Shown in pieces: positions 1 through 11,639 of a stretch of DNA of 64,000 bases. The notes beneath the pieces were generated by a model. That model did not search any database. It saw only the letters and a program-made list of their open reading frames with translations, and was not told the origin of the DNA. The translations under genes were made by a program, and so were the position numbers. Within the stretch, counting starts at the first letter, position 1. The number at the start of each line of letters is the position of its first letter. Source of the stretch: Isoetes taiwanensis. Lineage: Eukaryota > Streptophyta > Lycopodiopsida > Isoetales > Isoetaceae. Where the stretch lies: NCBI GenBank assembly GCA_021234155.1, contig JAJEKV010000125.1:375178-439177 (forward strand), in the 5' to 3' direction.

Positions 1-2384
1 TAATATTGTACCGCGGAGGTACAAGGATATATCGTACTACAGAAGTACGCGGATATCCATGACTGTTTCTTGAGTTTGCAGGACTAGAGAACCCTTCGAT
101 GCGATTTGGGAGTAATCACCTTGAGAAGGATCTCAAGTGCATTCGAAAGATCGCGGACGATCTTCTTTAAGAAGGGATGGAATTGATATGGATCATGCTA
201 GGGGGGAAGTGTTTTGCTAATTGCCAAGAAGTTCGATGGAATCGTAGAGCAAGCGCCAATTATAAACAGTAAATGTTGAGCATCATAAGGCAATCATCAT
301 TGTAGAAGAATCCCTCTTTCAGAGATGTATGCGTATAGAAATAAATAAGGTGGATGCAAAGTGAATTAATGATCCATTGATAATATATGCTCTGGAATAA
401 AGTCATGTCATGACTCAGCCCATACTGCCAGATATAAATGTCCATGCATTGCTAACATCGAGAAATGAAATAATCGTGGACTTCGGGTAACTGGCCAAGC
501 CGGATATGCATTGGTGTAGATATTATGTTCTCTCAGCTACGTTTAAGATGATGCACTGGCATGGATCCAAGACTAAAAGAGAAGCATTTCAATATGCATC
601 TTGTGCTGAAGTTTCTGCATTTAGTACAATTATTATAAAGAATTGCTCCTACCTAAGCAAACTGAAATAGATCAAGGACAAAGAATGGGAGGGCTAAGTT
701 CCAGAGCTCGGAGATGCAAATAACCATGTGTTGCAACTGCTAAACATAAAGAAACTCTTTATGATGGCTTATGGCTATGCTATGAAGCAAAAATACTTAT
801 CTATAGCAAGGGAATTCGATACCTCACGTGAGTAGATGGATAATCTCCAGCTCGTAAACCTTTCTAGATTCTTGAAATGGGACAAACCTATGCCTACAAT
901 CATGACCGTTTTAGAAGATCAGTATGGCCAATTGCAGCAATTAATTGATGCCTACAAAAGTTGCATAGCTATAAATCGAAAATAGCACTTATTGTCGAAT
1001 CAGGAAAAAAACACTGATAGCAATGTTCTGTGTCCTACTACTGAACAAAAGGTTTATATGCCATGTACCTTTTCAAATATGTTAGCGCCCGTGCTTTGTC
1101 ATCCGCGTTTTCCCAATAGACGAGCCGGGCAACCCAAACTTTAGGCCTCCCTGGATCGACATTTAAGAAAGATATAAAGAATAAATTCTTGGAAACATGT
1201 GCTTCTGAGAAGGCCGATCTACGGCTTTGGCCACGGGACCGAACTTCTGCCGCGAGAAAAAATCCCCGCATGCAGGCCGATTCACATCAACACATCCATC
1301 CGCACCTTTTTCCCCATTTAAAAGAAAATCTCTTTCTTTCGAAGAGCGGAATTCTTACGTGCACTGATGGCCGACATGCATGCCTAAACCACCACCTGGA
1401 AATACACAGGATGATCGGCTAGCCCGAGGAATGCCGAGTTTCTGGAAAGGGCGAAAATATCTTAAAAGAAAGAAATCCCGATTTTTGGAAGCCGGAAATA
1501 TTTGCCGGCAGTGCGAAGCGTCTAAAATCTTAGTAAATCATCCTAAAATAAATTCCAAAAAAGTTTTTGGACCATACCGGAAATTTCCAAATTAACAAAG
1601 TAGATAATACCAGAAGGATGGCAGATACTAACCTTCTTAAATGCATGAACAAGTACGATTTCAATTGTTGATTTTAAGTGTGATGTTCCTTATTAAGCGA
1701 GCAAACAAAACAACAATTGAATGAGGCTACAATGAAGCTAAAATTCAAATTACTGATCTTGCTTATATGAATTAGGTTGTGGCTCAACTTAACACAAGTG
1801 CTTTTGGCATACTTTTATCTATGAGCCCATATCTAGACAAGTATTAGACATCAAGTGTCGATGCGATTTCCATGGCTGATCAGTGGTGGGGATTAATAAC
1901 AAGGCCAACGTATCTTTTCAAGTTGGCATGTTGAGTAGGTTATCAAAACTAAAACACGGGATTTATTATAAGCACAGGCAAGATCAGCAACTCAAACTTT
2001 ATGCAGATACCAATTAGGTCATTGATGACATCTAAATCAGACTGGGCAATGGGCAATGCAACATACCTTTTTTTACTTGAATTGTGTATTTTCTTACCAT
2101 TTCTAGTGTTGGTTGTTGGGTCACGTCAAGTTTCGGAGATTGTCTAAGAGGTACTAGATTGCACCCTTTCTTTAAGCTGGTGCTTCTAATTGGAAAGTGC
2201 GAAAGCACCTTGTTTTGGATCACTTGTTTGTGGATTGTGGCATATATACATCAAAGAGCTGGTTGACCAACATCTTAATAAATGCTTATTCAGCAAAAGA
2301 CTAATCAGGTTCTAGATTCAATATAGTATAAGATTGAAACGTCTATTCACTTTTTACAAGTTCATCCAATTTGGGGACTATAAT
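1..2384. other. Intergenic stretch, no supported gene
   Basis: No reading frame here resembles a known family. Around 700-990 a + strand frame stays open for short blocks, broken by stops, and could be an old retrotransposon gag remnant, but no zinc knuckle or protease motif confirms it. The block around 1040-1290 is more GC-rich than its surroundings. Nothing else is interpretable. Confidence 0.4.
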
Positions 2385-3965
2385 TTAAAAAGAAACTAAC
2401 GGCAGTAGTTGAGGAAAAATATTTTCCCATAAGATGATGTTCATGGAATCAGTGAGATGGTAAGCATCCCAATACACATAAGTTTCGGCTATGGGGCAAG
2501 CAGGTGTCAAAAGGTTACAATAGATAGCAGCTTCATATCTTCCTGATCCGCAACAGCCAGTTGGTCCTACTGAGAAACCTGCAAAGAACAAGCGGCAAAG
2601 CTTCAGCCCTAATCTAAATCTTCTGACCATACCAGGTATGAACTCACCGTATTTGGAAGGATTTTGTGAAGCATCCAAAGTTGTGCTGTATAAGTCTAAA
2701 ACTGTCAGTTTCATTCCAGATAGGCTCCACCATTTCATGTCTTCTGTGCTGCGTTTTAGTCTTGCATTTAATGCTTGGGCATCTTGGTTCAAGGTACTCA
2801 CACATGCCAGGTTTCCTTTACCATATAGCGTAATCTGTGATGGAAAACATCCTATTGCTGGTAATGAACATACTGCTAACTTTCTTGCACCACTATCATA
2901 CAGCACCTAGCAGGCATAACATAGAGTAGATGTTCAGAAGGATGTAAACTTTTCATATGTCTGAACAAGTAGCATTTGACACATTATACATAGAAAAATG
3001 CTCTGTTAAGAAGTAATGTTTCTGCTAAGAAGTTCGACATATTTAAACAGACAAATGCTATTCGGGCTCGATGGGGGATATGATTCCAGTTCCTATGTTT
3101 CCAAGTTTGATACACTAGAAAAAAGGCAAGGGTTTCGAGCTTGATGTGTAAAATACCTGAACTGCATGCTTGTAGGATTGAATAACGAGATCTCTAAATT
3201 GGTCCTTCGTATATTGTCTTTGCACGCTTGTGTTGAGATAATAGTTTCTGGTGAAGTCATTAGATCCAGTACATAAAACAAACATAGCATTTGAGGTAAT
3301 GTATGATGCATTGGCAGGGCCAACAAGTTGGACCAGCTTCTGTTGGTAACTCTTGAACCATTGGAGCTGCTGTGCAAGGGACGCTATATTCTGAAACCAG
3401 AGATATCCTAATGAGCTTTTATCTAACAGATACTAGACACAAATTTCTGTAACACTAAAAAGAAGATGCAAATGGGATATCAGACTGTATTTTAACATGT
3501 AGCATAATAAGAAAGTTATCGCTTACAATGCTCTTGCTAGTATCATTTAGGTATCCTGAACTAGATGACGCGAAGTTGATGCCTGACAATATGGCATTTC
3601 CTGCTGCTGCAGGATCATTATAAGGCAAAGGATAAGGCAGCTCCAGCCAAGATGCTGCATAAGAAAACCTTGAGAAAACAGAGCAAGGTATGGATGAACC
3701 AATGCAAAATGTTACCTATAAAATCAGAGATTACTCTTCCATTAGAGAAGCGTCCTGTAGGACCTTTGACAAAATCTCTGCCATAAGGAAGAAAGTTTGC
3801 TCTGGCTGTTGTCCAGAGGTAGTCATTTACTCCGACATCAACTAAAGAATCTCCAAAGATGATTAATGCAGGCACTAGTTTAGCCCCTGCATTTTCTGCA
3901 ACAGACATGGCCAGAATGATGCATAGCCCTGCAAGGTAGTATTCCTTTTTGTACAGAAACGCCAT
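2385..3965 (-). CDS. GDSL esterase/lipase, four exons, intact
   Basis: Exons on the minus strand are 3716-3965, 3527-3654, 3157-3390 and 2385-2906. All introns are GT-AG, and the joined frame is 377 codons plus stop, normal for a plant GDSL lipase. The N-terminus (about 28 residues, hydrophobic LAGLCIILAMSV) looks like a secretion signal. Block I is FGDSLVDVG with the nucleophilic Ser; block II is GINFAS in exon 2; block III is GSNDF in exon 3; block V is WDAYH in exon 4, giving the catalytic Asp-x-x-His. The LPAIGC stretch after the third intron is also typical. The start at 3965 places the signal peptide first; an upstream in-frame ATG at 4043 would add 26 residues. Family members are extracellular ester hydrolases acting on lipid or cell-wall substrates; the substrate cannot be read from sequence. 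No damage is visible, so the gene is probably functional. Confidence 0.93.
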
Positions 3966-4093
3966 TGTTATATGGCTAAGGTTGCATGGAGCAGAAGTAC
4001 GAGAGAGAGAGAAAGAAATTCCCTCTAATTTAATGGGCTGCAAAGGTCATGTCAAGCCGAGTATTATAGTGCTTTTGTCACCGCCAAAAAAAA

Positions 4094-4100
4094 GTATATA
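4094..4100 (-). promoter_or_regulatory. Candidate TATA box of the GDSL lipase gene
   Basis: TATATAC on the minus strand lies about 130 bases upstream of the ATG at 3965. That spacing fits a plant core promoter with a 90-100 base leader. It is a position and motif match only. Confidence 0.4.
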
Positions 4101-5889
4101 ATTCACGGTTTTCCAAATGCAAGGGAGACAGGCTAAAAAACATTTATATGGTTCATTCCCCTTTGCATACAATTTATACAAACCAGAATCTTATTGTTTG
4201 TCCCGATTCCCGACAAGTGCTGTTTGAAGGAGACTTTGCCAATTCCTTGCAGTTGGTCACTGCCAAGCAGTGCACAATCTGAACAGTTTTATAGGCAAAT
4301 TGATGGGTATTTGAGGTAATTGTTTAATAGTTGTGTATCTTTTATGGTTTCCTTGTACTCCTGTAAGAGGGGTCATTTGAAAGGTACCACAAAGCTTGTT
4401 ATAGGGCAACAATCCCTTGCATTCGCACCTCGTTTAGTTACACTAATGATTTTTTACACTGGACATAATGGCACAAACAGGGTTAGCTTTCGCAGACAAT
4501 CAACTTAAGGTGATACTAGTATTCTCTTTTATTCATGTTCCCCCTCCATAAAAAACTGGGGAAGACTTTTAACACACAAGGTATTGGCGTTCTAGGAGTG
4601 CACCCAAACGGAGTTATACGTGGGGTTGAAGCATGACGTGCCAAAAATGATCCACTCAAGTACATTGACCGCCTCATTCTCCAACTAGCTTGTGGGGCTG
4701 ATCCACTAGCGACCTCTCATTCTAAACCCACTTGACGAGGACTATTCTCTTACCCCAAACTAAGAGGGTCTAAACTAAGGGGCAACTTCCCAGTCCTCTA
4801 AACCTGTTTGCATTTCTAATGGTAAAGCACAAACACCCAGGCCCAAACCAATGATCCTGGTGCTTTAGAATTCTATAATGCTATTATTAGTAAGACCACA
4901 TTATAGACGACCTAACAACTAGCAAATCCTCATTTATGCCTACAAGTAGAGGACTAATGTCCTAACCCAAAACATCCGAGACAATTTAAGAATTTCTAAA
5001 ATGAATTGAGTTGAAGTGGATTGAATGGGTAAAGGGTAAGGAAATGCATTTGCAAAGCAATAAATAATAAACATGCATTAACTATTATGTTGCTTTCTTC
5101 ACAAATTTAGATTTTAGCTATGTGCCATACACTGAGCTGCTGTATAAATTCATGCATGCCTTAAAGCATACCATGTGAAAATAGATATACAACGGACATA
5201 AAGGACCAACTAGAGAACAATAAAGATCTCACCATGTTCAATACTTTACATTCAATGTAGCACATCTTTTCATATCTATCAATGGTTTTGCCATTTGCCA
5301 TTGAAATGGTATGTTATAGTTGCATATTTGTAGTTTATTTACACTTTGTATTGGATACATGTTTGCCATGCATCTTGATTTATACAGGAATTAGAAAATA
5401 CATTTAGACTGTGAAGCGGGACTCTGATTCTAATCCTCGCTCTTTGTCTTCCTAGTTTGGGGCCGATAAATTGCTCTTCACTGGCATGGTGAAAGTGGGA
5501 CTAGTTTGAGTAGGTTTATCCTATAGTAACAGTAGTATTGTACTAGTAAGTGCACAATGCATATCAACTGGTGAATGCAAAATGCTATCAACTAGGTAGG
5601 AAGGGTCTGAGTAATGCCAGGACAACCAATGTTGTGAATAAAGTATCAAGTGTAAAGTGAGTAAACAGCTAGATTAAATCTTAGCTAGTGGATAGTAAAA
5701 AAATGAAAATATACTTTACAAGAAATTGGTGCTGCTGGTTCAGAATATTATAGAGGGTAGCTTGGACTCTGGTACACTAAATGTTATGATAAATTGATGG
5801 ATTGTTTACCTGGAGAGTTTCACTTTATTGTTGTCTCCATCAGACAATTGTAACATTTTACCGTTCTTTTTATGAATATCAAGATGGAA
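4101..5889. other. Intergenic stretch upstream of the GDSL gene
   Basis: AT-rich sequence with only short chance reading frames. It presumably holds the upstream regulatory region of the GDSL gene. No repeat, RNA gene or transposon end was recognised. Confidence 0.4.
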
Positions 5890-7081
5890 GACTACTTCGT
5901 AGTTGAAATCAGAGTACATGAAAAACTTCTGCAACAGAAATAGAATAATAGACTGGGAAATTAAATGCTATCTATTCGGCACGGTAGTCGTCACAACACA
6001 GCTATACGGGGCGGAAGCCTGGGGACCGGGGCTAACAGACAAGAAATGGGAAAAGCAAGAAGGGATTTTCAGACAGCTACATAAACAGGAATTCAAACTA
6101 AGGGCAAATACACCATTGACAACCATAGTATATGAGACAGGTCAGAAACCTATGGAGGTGAGAGCATGGGAAAGGACCATCAGATACATCATAAGAAATA
6201 ATGCAGGTGAAAAGTCAGAGAAGTTAGCAAGCATCGCAATCAACGAATCAGCAAGGTCGCACATCACCGCAAAGCGATTGGATGGTTTAGGGATGTAGCA
6301 ATATGGACCGTAGAAATGGGGCTAAATTTGAGAGCCGGCCCGATCGATGAAGGCCAATGGAATGAGGAGTGGGCAAGTAAAGCTTACGTGGGCATGGCCG
6401 CAAAGACACACACGGGACCCAAAACAATCGGCTTGTATCAATATTTAATCCGCAGCGGATGATAGGACAACAAATGTACCAAGATAACATGCTTGGAAAA
6501 GCGGAGACGAGATATTTTAGCAAAGTTCGGGATGGGATGTCATGATCCGAGAATTGAAAAGGACAAGTGGAGAAAAATAGACGAGGCAGGGATGGGCTAT
6601 GCGGGAATGCGTGATGAGTGGAAATAGGGGCTAAAACCACATGCTTAACGAATGTCCAACTTACACGGACATCGGGGAAAAGTCTGGAGAGTAAAGGTGG
6701 GGACAATCATTACATAACATAATGGCAAGGACGTAAAACAATGGGAGACCTGGCAGATGCAATACGAGGAGATGCCGAATCGCATAACGGGAAGCACATG
6801 AACAAAAGAACTTACGATATGATTTGCTAAAGAGGCAAATCATAGGCATACTAAATGTACAAATTTTAAAGGCTGTTTGATATAAACGACACCGACTTAC
6901 GGCCTAGAAGCCGGAACAAAGTAGGGTGCCGGCATTAATAGGGAAAAAGTGAGCCTTCAGAAAAGGCTACAACAAAACAGCGTGATGAGCTAGTAGCCCC
7001 CACCAGGGAGCTCGCCCACGCTACACAAGTCCAGAGGCCTCAGGGCACAAGGGACAATAATGTATTCTATTCTATTCTATC
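5890..7081 (+). mobile_element. LINE family A, 5'-truncated copy 1 (post-RT region and 3' UTR)
   Basis: The frame at 5903-6298 encodes the region after the reverse transcriptase (LYGAEAWGPGLTDKKWEKQE), and it aligns with the same region of the second copy near 38.13-38.35 kb. Downstream, 6300-6840 is homologous to the second copy's C-terminus but has many small deletions and stops, so the CCHC-like end is wrecked. The 3' UTR (about 6860-7060) matches 38998-39185, including the shared phrase GCACAAGGGACA just before the tail. The copy starts after the RT domain, as expected for 5' truncation during target-primed reverse transcription. It is dead. Confidence 0.85.
7064..7081 (+). repeat. Pentanucleotide (TATTC)n tail of LINE A copy 1
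   Basis: About 3.5 units of TATTC end the element. The same motif ends the LINE copies at 39.2 and 55.8 kb, so it is a 3' tail and not a random microsatellite. Confidence 0.8.
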
Positions 7082-7084
7082 TAG

Positions 7085-7795
7085 ATATAAGTCCACCTAT
7101 CATGTATCAAGTAAGCATTAGATAAGAGATGAATAATGTAATTGATCAAACCACTTTCCATGGTTAATGCCTACCTCGTTTTTCCCTAAAAGTTATGCAT
7201 AGAGAATGCAAATTTTTGATACAGTGTTAAGGTGCAGTTTTTGTTTCTAGAAGGCTTGCAGTATGTGCAGCTTTAAATGCATCAACTTGCAACTCCAAAC
7301 GGATCAACCAACCTTCCTCTACTGGCATCAAATACTGCCATGTGCGAATTGGCCACGAATTTTTGAGGTAGTCATTCGTCCAAACAGCTATGTGAGACCT
7401 AGATCTGCTTTAGTCCTCGTAGAATCTGCAAATTTGACAAGTATAGAAGATCCCCTTCTCAATTGCTTCATTAGAGATGAAGTATGTCTACTTTATGAAG
7501 CTTCATGTTCGTTAGAGTTGAACTGGTTAGATCTTGTGCAAGCGTTTTAAAGAAAAATAGATTTCATTGAGATTGAAAAGCATAGTTGTATAATTGATCT
7601 TCCATCACTTATATATGGTTATCTCGATGCCAATAATAAAAACCATTTTGAGCTCTTAGAACTCAGGGTCCATGCATCGGGCTTCCAGAATATCAGGAAC
7701 TGAGACTATAAGCATGATATTGTGTACCACAAAAAGTCTTCTTTAGGCACCATAAAAAAATATATAAATGCACCCAACACTCGTACTTAAGTCAC
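7085..7795. other. Intergenic stretch with one unassigned open frame
   Basis: A + strand frame of 95 codons at 7263-7550 starts just after a possible acceptor (CTTGCAG). Its product resembles no family known to me and shows no domain or low-complexity pattern, so it is not called as a gene. Confidence 0.3.
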
Positions 7796-7825
7796 CCTTT
7801 AGGCTAAAAAGTTTCTTTATATAAT

Positions 7826-9228
7826 TCAATAATGGACAGCGGAATCAACAATTATGTTGTAGTCATAAAGAGCTTGCTTCAAAGCTAGACCCAATTCTTC
7901 AAGATCTCTTTTTTGCAAGTCAATTACTGCCTCAACACCCTCCTTCGCTGCACTTGAGAGCTTTGTGCACAAACCTTGGTACTTCTTAATCTCATTGGCC
8001 ACACTAACCTGCCTAGCTTCTAAACCTTTAATATTTTCTTTGATGATACTGCACTTATCGTCACTTAGTTGCAGTTCGATAGTCAGCTTGTTCACATCAT
8101 GTTCTGCAATAGAAATCCATTCCTCCAATATCCTCGACATTTTTGAAACACAAAGAGACACTAAATTAGAATATTGAATAAATTAGATAAACAATTGACT
8201 GCCATTAACTTGCAGCTATAAGACACAAGTTGCAAGCTGTAACTTTGACCTATAGGACACAACCTTCAAGCTGCAAGCTGTAACTTTGACGTATGGGACA
8301 CAAGCTTCAAGCTGGAAGCTGCAACTGCATGACACACTCTCTCACTATGTCTGTGACTGAATCTGCAACTATTAAGGCATGGTGCACTATGGCTGAGACT
8401 GAGACTGTAACTAGTAAGGCATGATACATCTGCAACAAGCAACTGTAAGCTTCCACCTGCAATTGCAGTGACTGGAATGATTAAGATGGTTGTAAACATT
8501 AACTAGCACATGTGCTTAAGCTTGTAGCTGCAACTCACAAATGCATGCTTTTACCTATGAGTTAACTGCAAGTTTAGCTTTGACTTAAAACATATACAAC
8601 CACATGCTTCTAACTATGAATACAACAACAATTTTAGATTTAGCTAAGAATGTACTACAGAAAAATAAAAAAAATAGCAATCAAATAGTACCTGGTATTT
8701 TTTTTGCATAATTGGCATCATTCACCTGGGTCTTACATGTCACATTAGAGCTAACATAGTTTGTGAAGTGGGCTTATCAACAAGCACTGGCGCAATTGGA
8801 GACATTGTCAATTGAGGAACAGCATTTGTTGTAACTTTTTCTAGCCCATCCTCATAATCATTGTTTGAAAGTGCTCTACTCTTTGCAGCTGACTTTGCAT
8901 GCTTGTAGAAGCTCATCCAGTTTATTTCACGGCCATTGCAATGTAAGAGAAATGCTATTGCCAATGCCTGAGGCACCTGCCCTCCTAAAACCTTCTTATG
9001 ATCATGTATTTTCGTATACAATGATAGAAGCTCTCCCTTCTTGTTTTCCTTCAATAATATGAACCTATAACAAGACTTACCATTTACCTTTGGACTCCAC
9101 ATCTTTCGCATGTCATTCTCATCAACATTCCTGTCCTCTGATTTATATAACTCCTTAAAGGTCAAACCTTTGCTGCTCAAATTTGGAATTGCATCGTTTG
9201 GTACTGCTTCCATGAGATCTGTAAACAT
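7826..9228 (-). pseudogene. Unrecognised two-exon gene encoding a coiled-coil protein
   Basis: The upstream exon lies at about 9214-8690. Its likely start is the Met of MEAVPNDAIP, just after an acceptor TTTACAG, and it ends at a donor after AAATACCAG. The downstream exon (about 8161-7826) begins after an AATTTAG acceptor. It encodes roughly 110 residues with heptad-like spacing (SRILEEWISIAEHDVNKLTI onward), predicted coiled coil, ending IIVDSAVHY. The frame at the end of exon 1 differs by one base from the frame of its first 160 codons, so a one-base indel near 8760 is needed to join them: a damaged gene or a sequence error. I do not recognise the family. The last codons and 3' flank recur at 24.48 kb inside an LTR element, which suggests a repeat-borne or captured gene. 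Confidence 0.45.
8213..8330. repeat. Short tandem repeat in the intron of the coiled-coil gene
   Basis: About three diverged units of roughly 45-50 bases around the core AAGCTGCAAGCTGTAACTTT followed by a GGGACACAA-like segment. It sits between the two exons. Confidence 0.7.
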
Positions 9229-10682
9229 ATTAAGACAAAGTTTAAAGATTGGCTAGAATTAAAGAAATGCTTGAATTAAATCTAAAGATTTTGTAACAAT
9301 TGGCTAGAGACGATTTTGGTCCATAAGAGCTATTACAGTCCTATATTTTCCCTGCCTAGAAAGATGAAGTCAACAGCATGTAAAATATTAAGACCCAGCA
9401 TTACTCAACAAGCTGCCTAGAGAGATGACCACATCACATAGAAGCTTAAGATCCAACAAGAAAGAAACACCAATTCTAACAAGAAAAGACAGAAGGTGGT
9501 ATTTGCCTTTTCCTTTGTTCCTGCCTGCAGCACAAACATGAACAAAATCCCTATTCTAGACCTTTGATGAAATGAGAGGAAGCTTCAGGGCAAAAAAATT
9601 TGGGAGTTCTTAAGAAGTAAACAATGGTATGCACCTTAGACACTGCATTTGGTTTATCAGATACACTTATATAAAGCATGTTCATTCAATACATGAGGTA
9701 TGTCACATGAAGTCTGTCCTTGAATAAAGAAGAGATTGTAGGCAGGCAAATCTTGCACCCTGGTAACATCCTCACTTACATAAAGCATGTTCAGTCAATT
9801 ACATGAGGTATGCTAAAAGTACTTAATAATTATGGTAAGAAGTTAGGGAAGATCATGCAAAGTTAAACCATTTATCTGAGCACTCAATTTAAAGAATATG
9901 AATTAGGTCGAGTCCTTTTCTCTCCAAATTTAACTAGAGAATTAACAACTTCAAATTTTATGCCTTATGGTGATTAAAACAAGGAGCATTAGTGTGAAGA
10001 CAGGAGAAGACGAAGCTAATACAATAGAATAAGATTTAGAACAAGAAAAAGAACAAGATCGTTCATGATGCCGGAAGAAAAACCTGAGGGAAAAGATCGA
10101 GGAGAAAACTTGATGCCGTTGGCAGAGGTGGGACGTTGAATGACAAAGGAGCCAGAAGAGTCGGCAGCAAAAGAATTCCCTCCCATCTTCCATTCTTGCT
10201 ATTTCGTCCCGATCCCTCCCTTTCCCCATTAATTTTGGAAAATTCAAAATACAACCTGACATTCCCACTAATTTTCTAACTAATTTAGTAGTTGGAAATA
10301 CGACTTTTTTGATACACTGTATTGTGCTTCAAACTAGGAGCGTATTTTACCCCATCAATAGTAAAAAGATTAGGTATAGATGACAATTGTGTATGAATTA
10401 AATTAAAGATATTTAGCATCATCATCAATACGTAGAGAGGGTTCCAATGGGACCATTGTTAAACATAAATATTTATATAACACAAAATATGTTATCAATT
10501 ATGGCTACAAAATGTAATAGTATCCACGATGGCTATCGTACAAAAATTATCTCAAGAGCTTGGCCCTGCCTCGTCCTATATAGGGAAAGAAGATTCAGGC
10601 CGTTTTTTATGGCGAAGTAAAGTGACGTCAGGGTTGACCAAAACGGTGGCCATTGATGCTATCTGGCTGGAAAGCTTCGCCG
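9229..10682. other. Intron or upstream region with a repeated 42-bp segment
   Basis: Segments at 9663-9705 and 9773-9815 are near-identical (share TAAAGCATGTTCA and ACATGAGGTATG). A possible minus-strand non-coding first exon of the coiled-coil gene ends with a donor after CCCTCAG near 10082. This is suggested only by the exon-like composition at 10080-10250. No other gene is visible. Confidence 0.3.
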
Positions 10683-10690
10683 CTAAGGGT
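10683..10690. repeat. Left 8-bp target-site duplication of the hAT element
   Basis: CTAAGGGT immediately precedes the left terminal inverted repeat; the right partner is CCAAGGGT at 21222-21229 (7 of 8 identical). Eight bases is the characteristic hAT duplication length. Confidence 0.85.
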
Positions 10691-10703
10691 CGGGGATAGG
10701 TTC
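10691..10703 (+). repeat. hAT left terminal inverted repeat
   Basis: CGGGGATAGGTTC. Differs from the right repeat only at its second base. Confidence 0.85.
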
Positions 10704-10930
10704 AATCGCGTATCGTTTTATCACGCAATCAATTATTTTTCGTTTGATACGACACAAATTTGACGTTTCATCAAAAAATACGGCTAAAAATTTCCGTCCG
10801 AAAACTTTCGCGAAAGCGAAAACAAACTGTTTAAACGCTGCTTTTGAAGTGCGGTTCAGCGTAAAGCGAAATAGTATTTTTAAACTTCGCCTGTGAACGG
10901 AAAAATAGTTTCGCGTAAAGCGAAATAAAG

Positions 10931-10971
10931 CTGTTTAAACGCCGGGGAAAACATCTTCGGCGTTTAAACAG
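10931..10971. repeat. hAT subterminal palindrome
   Basis: A perfect 14-bp inverted repeat, CTGTTTAAACGCCG at 10931 and its complement ending at 10971, separated by 13 bases. Further GTTTAAAC words lie near 10830 and 11015. In hAT elements such subterminal motifs bind transposase; that role is inferred. Confidence 0.75.
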
Positions 10972-11639
10972 TCAAGTTAATCTGCTACGAACTATTTCCA
11001 ATTGGCGTGGCTTGGCCGTTTAAACGCGAAGATGTTTTAAAAGTTTAAAAGCTTTTTTTTAACCGCGAAATTTTTGCAAAGCATCTTGGGCCTTTTGCTA
11101 AGGGGAAAAAACTTTTCGCCCATTTGTTGGGTCTATTTTGTGCGGTGAAATATTATATATAAGGAAAACTTGTTTAGCTCTAGAATTAGCCTCGAGCGTT
11201 GACTACCGGGTTGAGAGTCCACATACTCCTTGGGAAGCGGTCGACCTTTTGAGTGTGGGTTTTCGTCCGGGGGCGGCGCCGGGAATTGTGAAGTGAGATT
11301 CCTCCTTCCGCGGGAGTTTTTCCGACCTTAGGTTTCCTACCGTTCCTTAGAGACCTATAGGTTCTGTCCTTCACTCCTTACGTTCGAACCGGGCGTCGAT
11401 GTAATATCTTGCGATGGAGCTTGCTCCGGCGTATATAGACGTCGGCCTTTAGTTTGGACGATTAAATGAGTCTTTACCCCTTTAGCATACTAAAACGGGG
11501 ACAGTAATTTTTAGATAGCAGGCGGGGATGCCGGCTGGTCATGCATCTACATCGGAGGTGCCGCTCGCGTATTGCATCCACATCCCGGCGCGCCGGCGGT
11601 CATGCATCATCGTCTAGGGTGCGCGGCCATTGCGCGGTC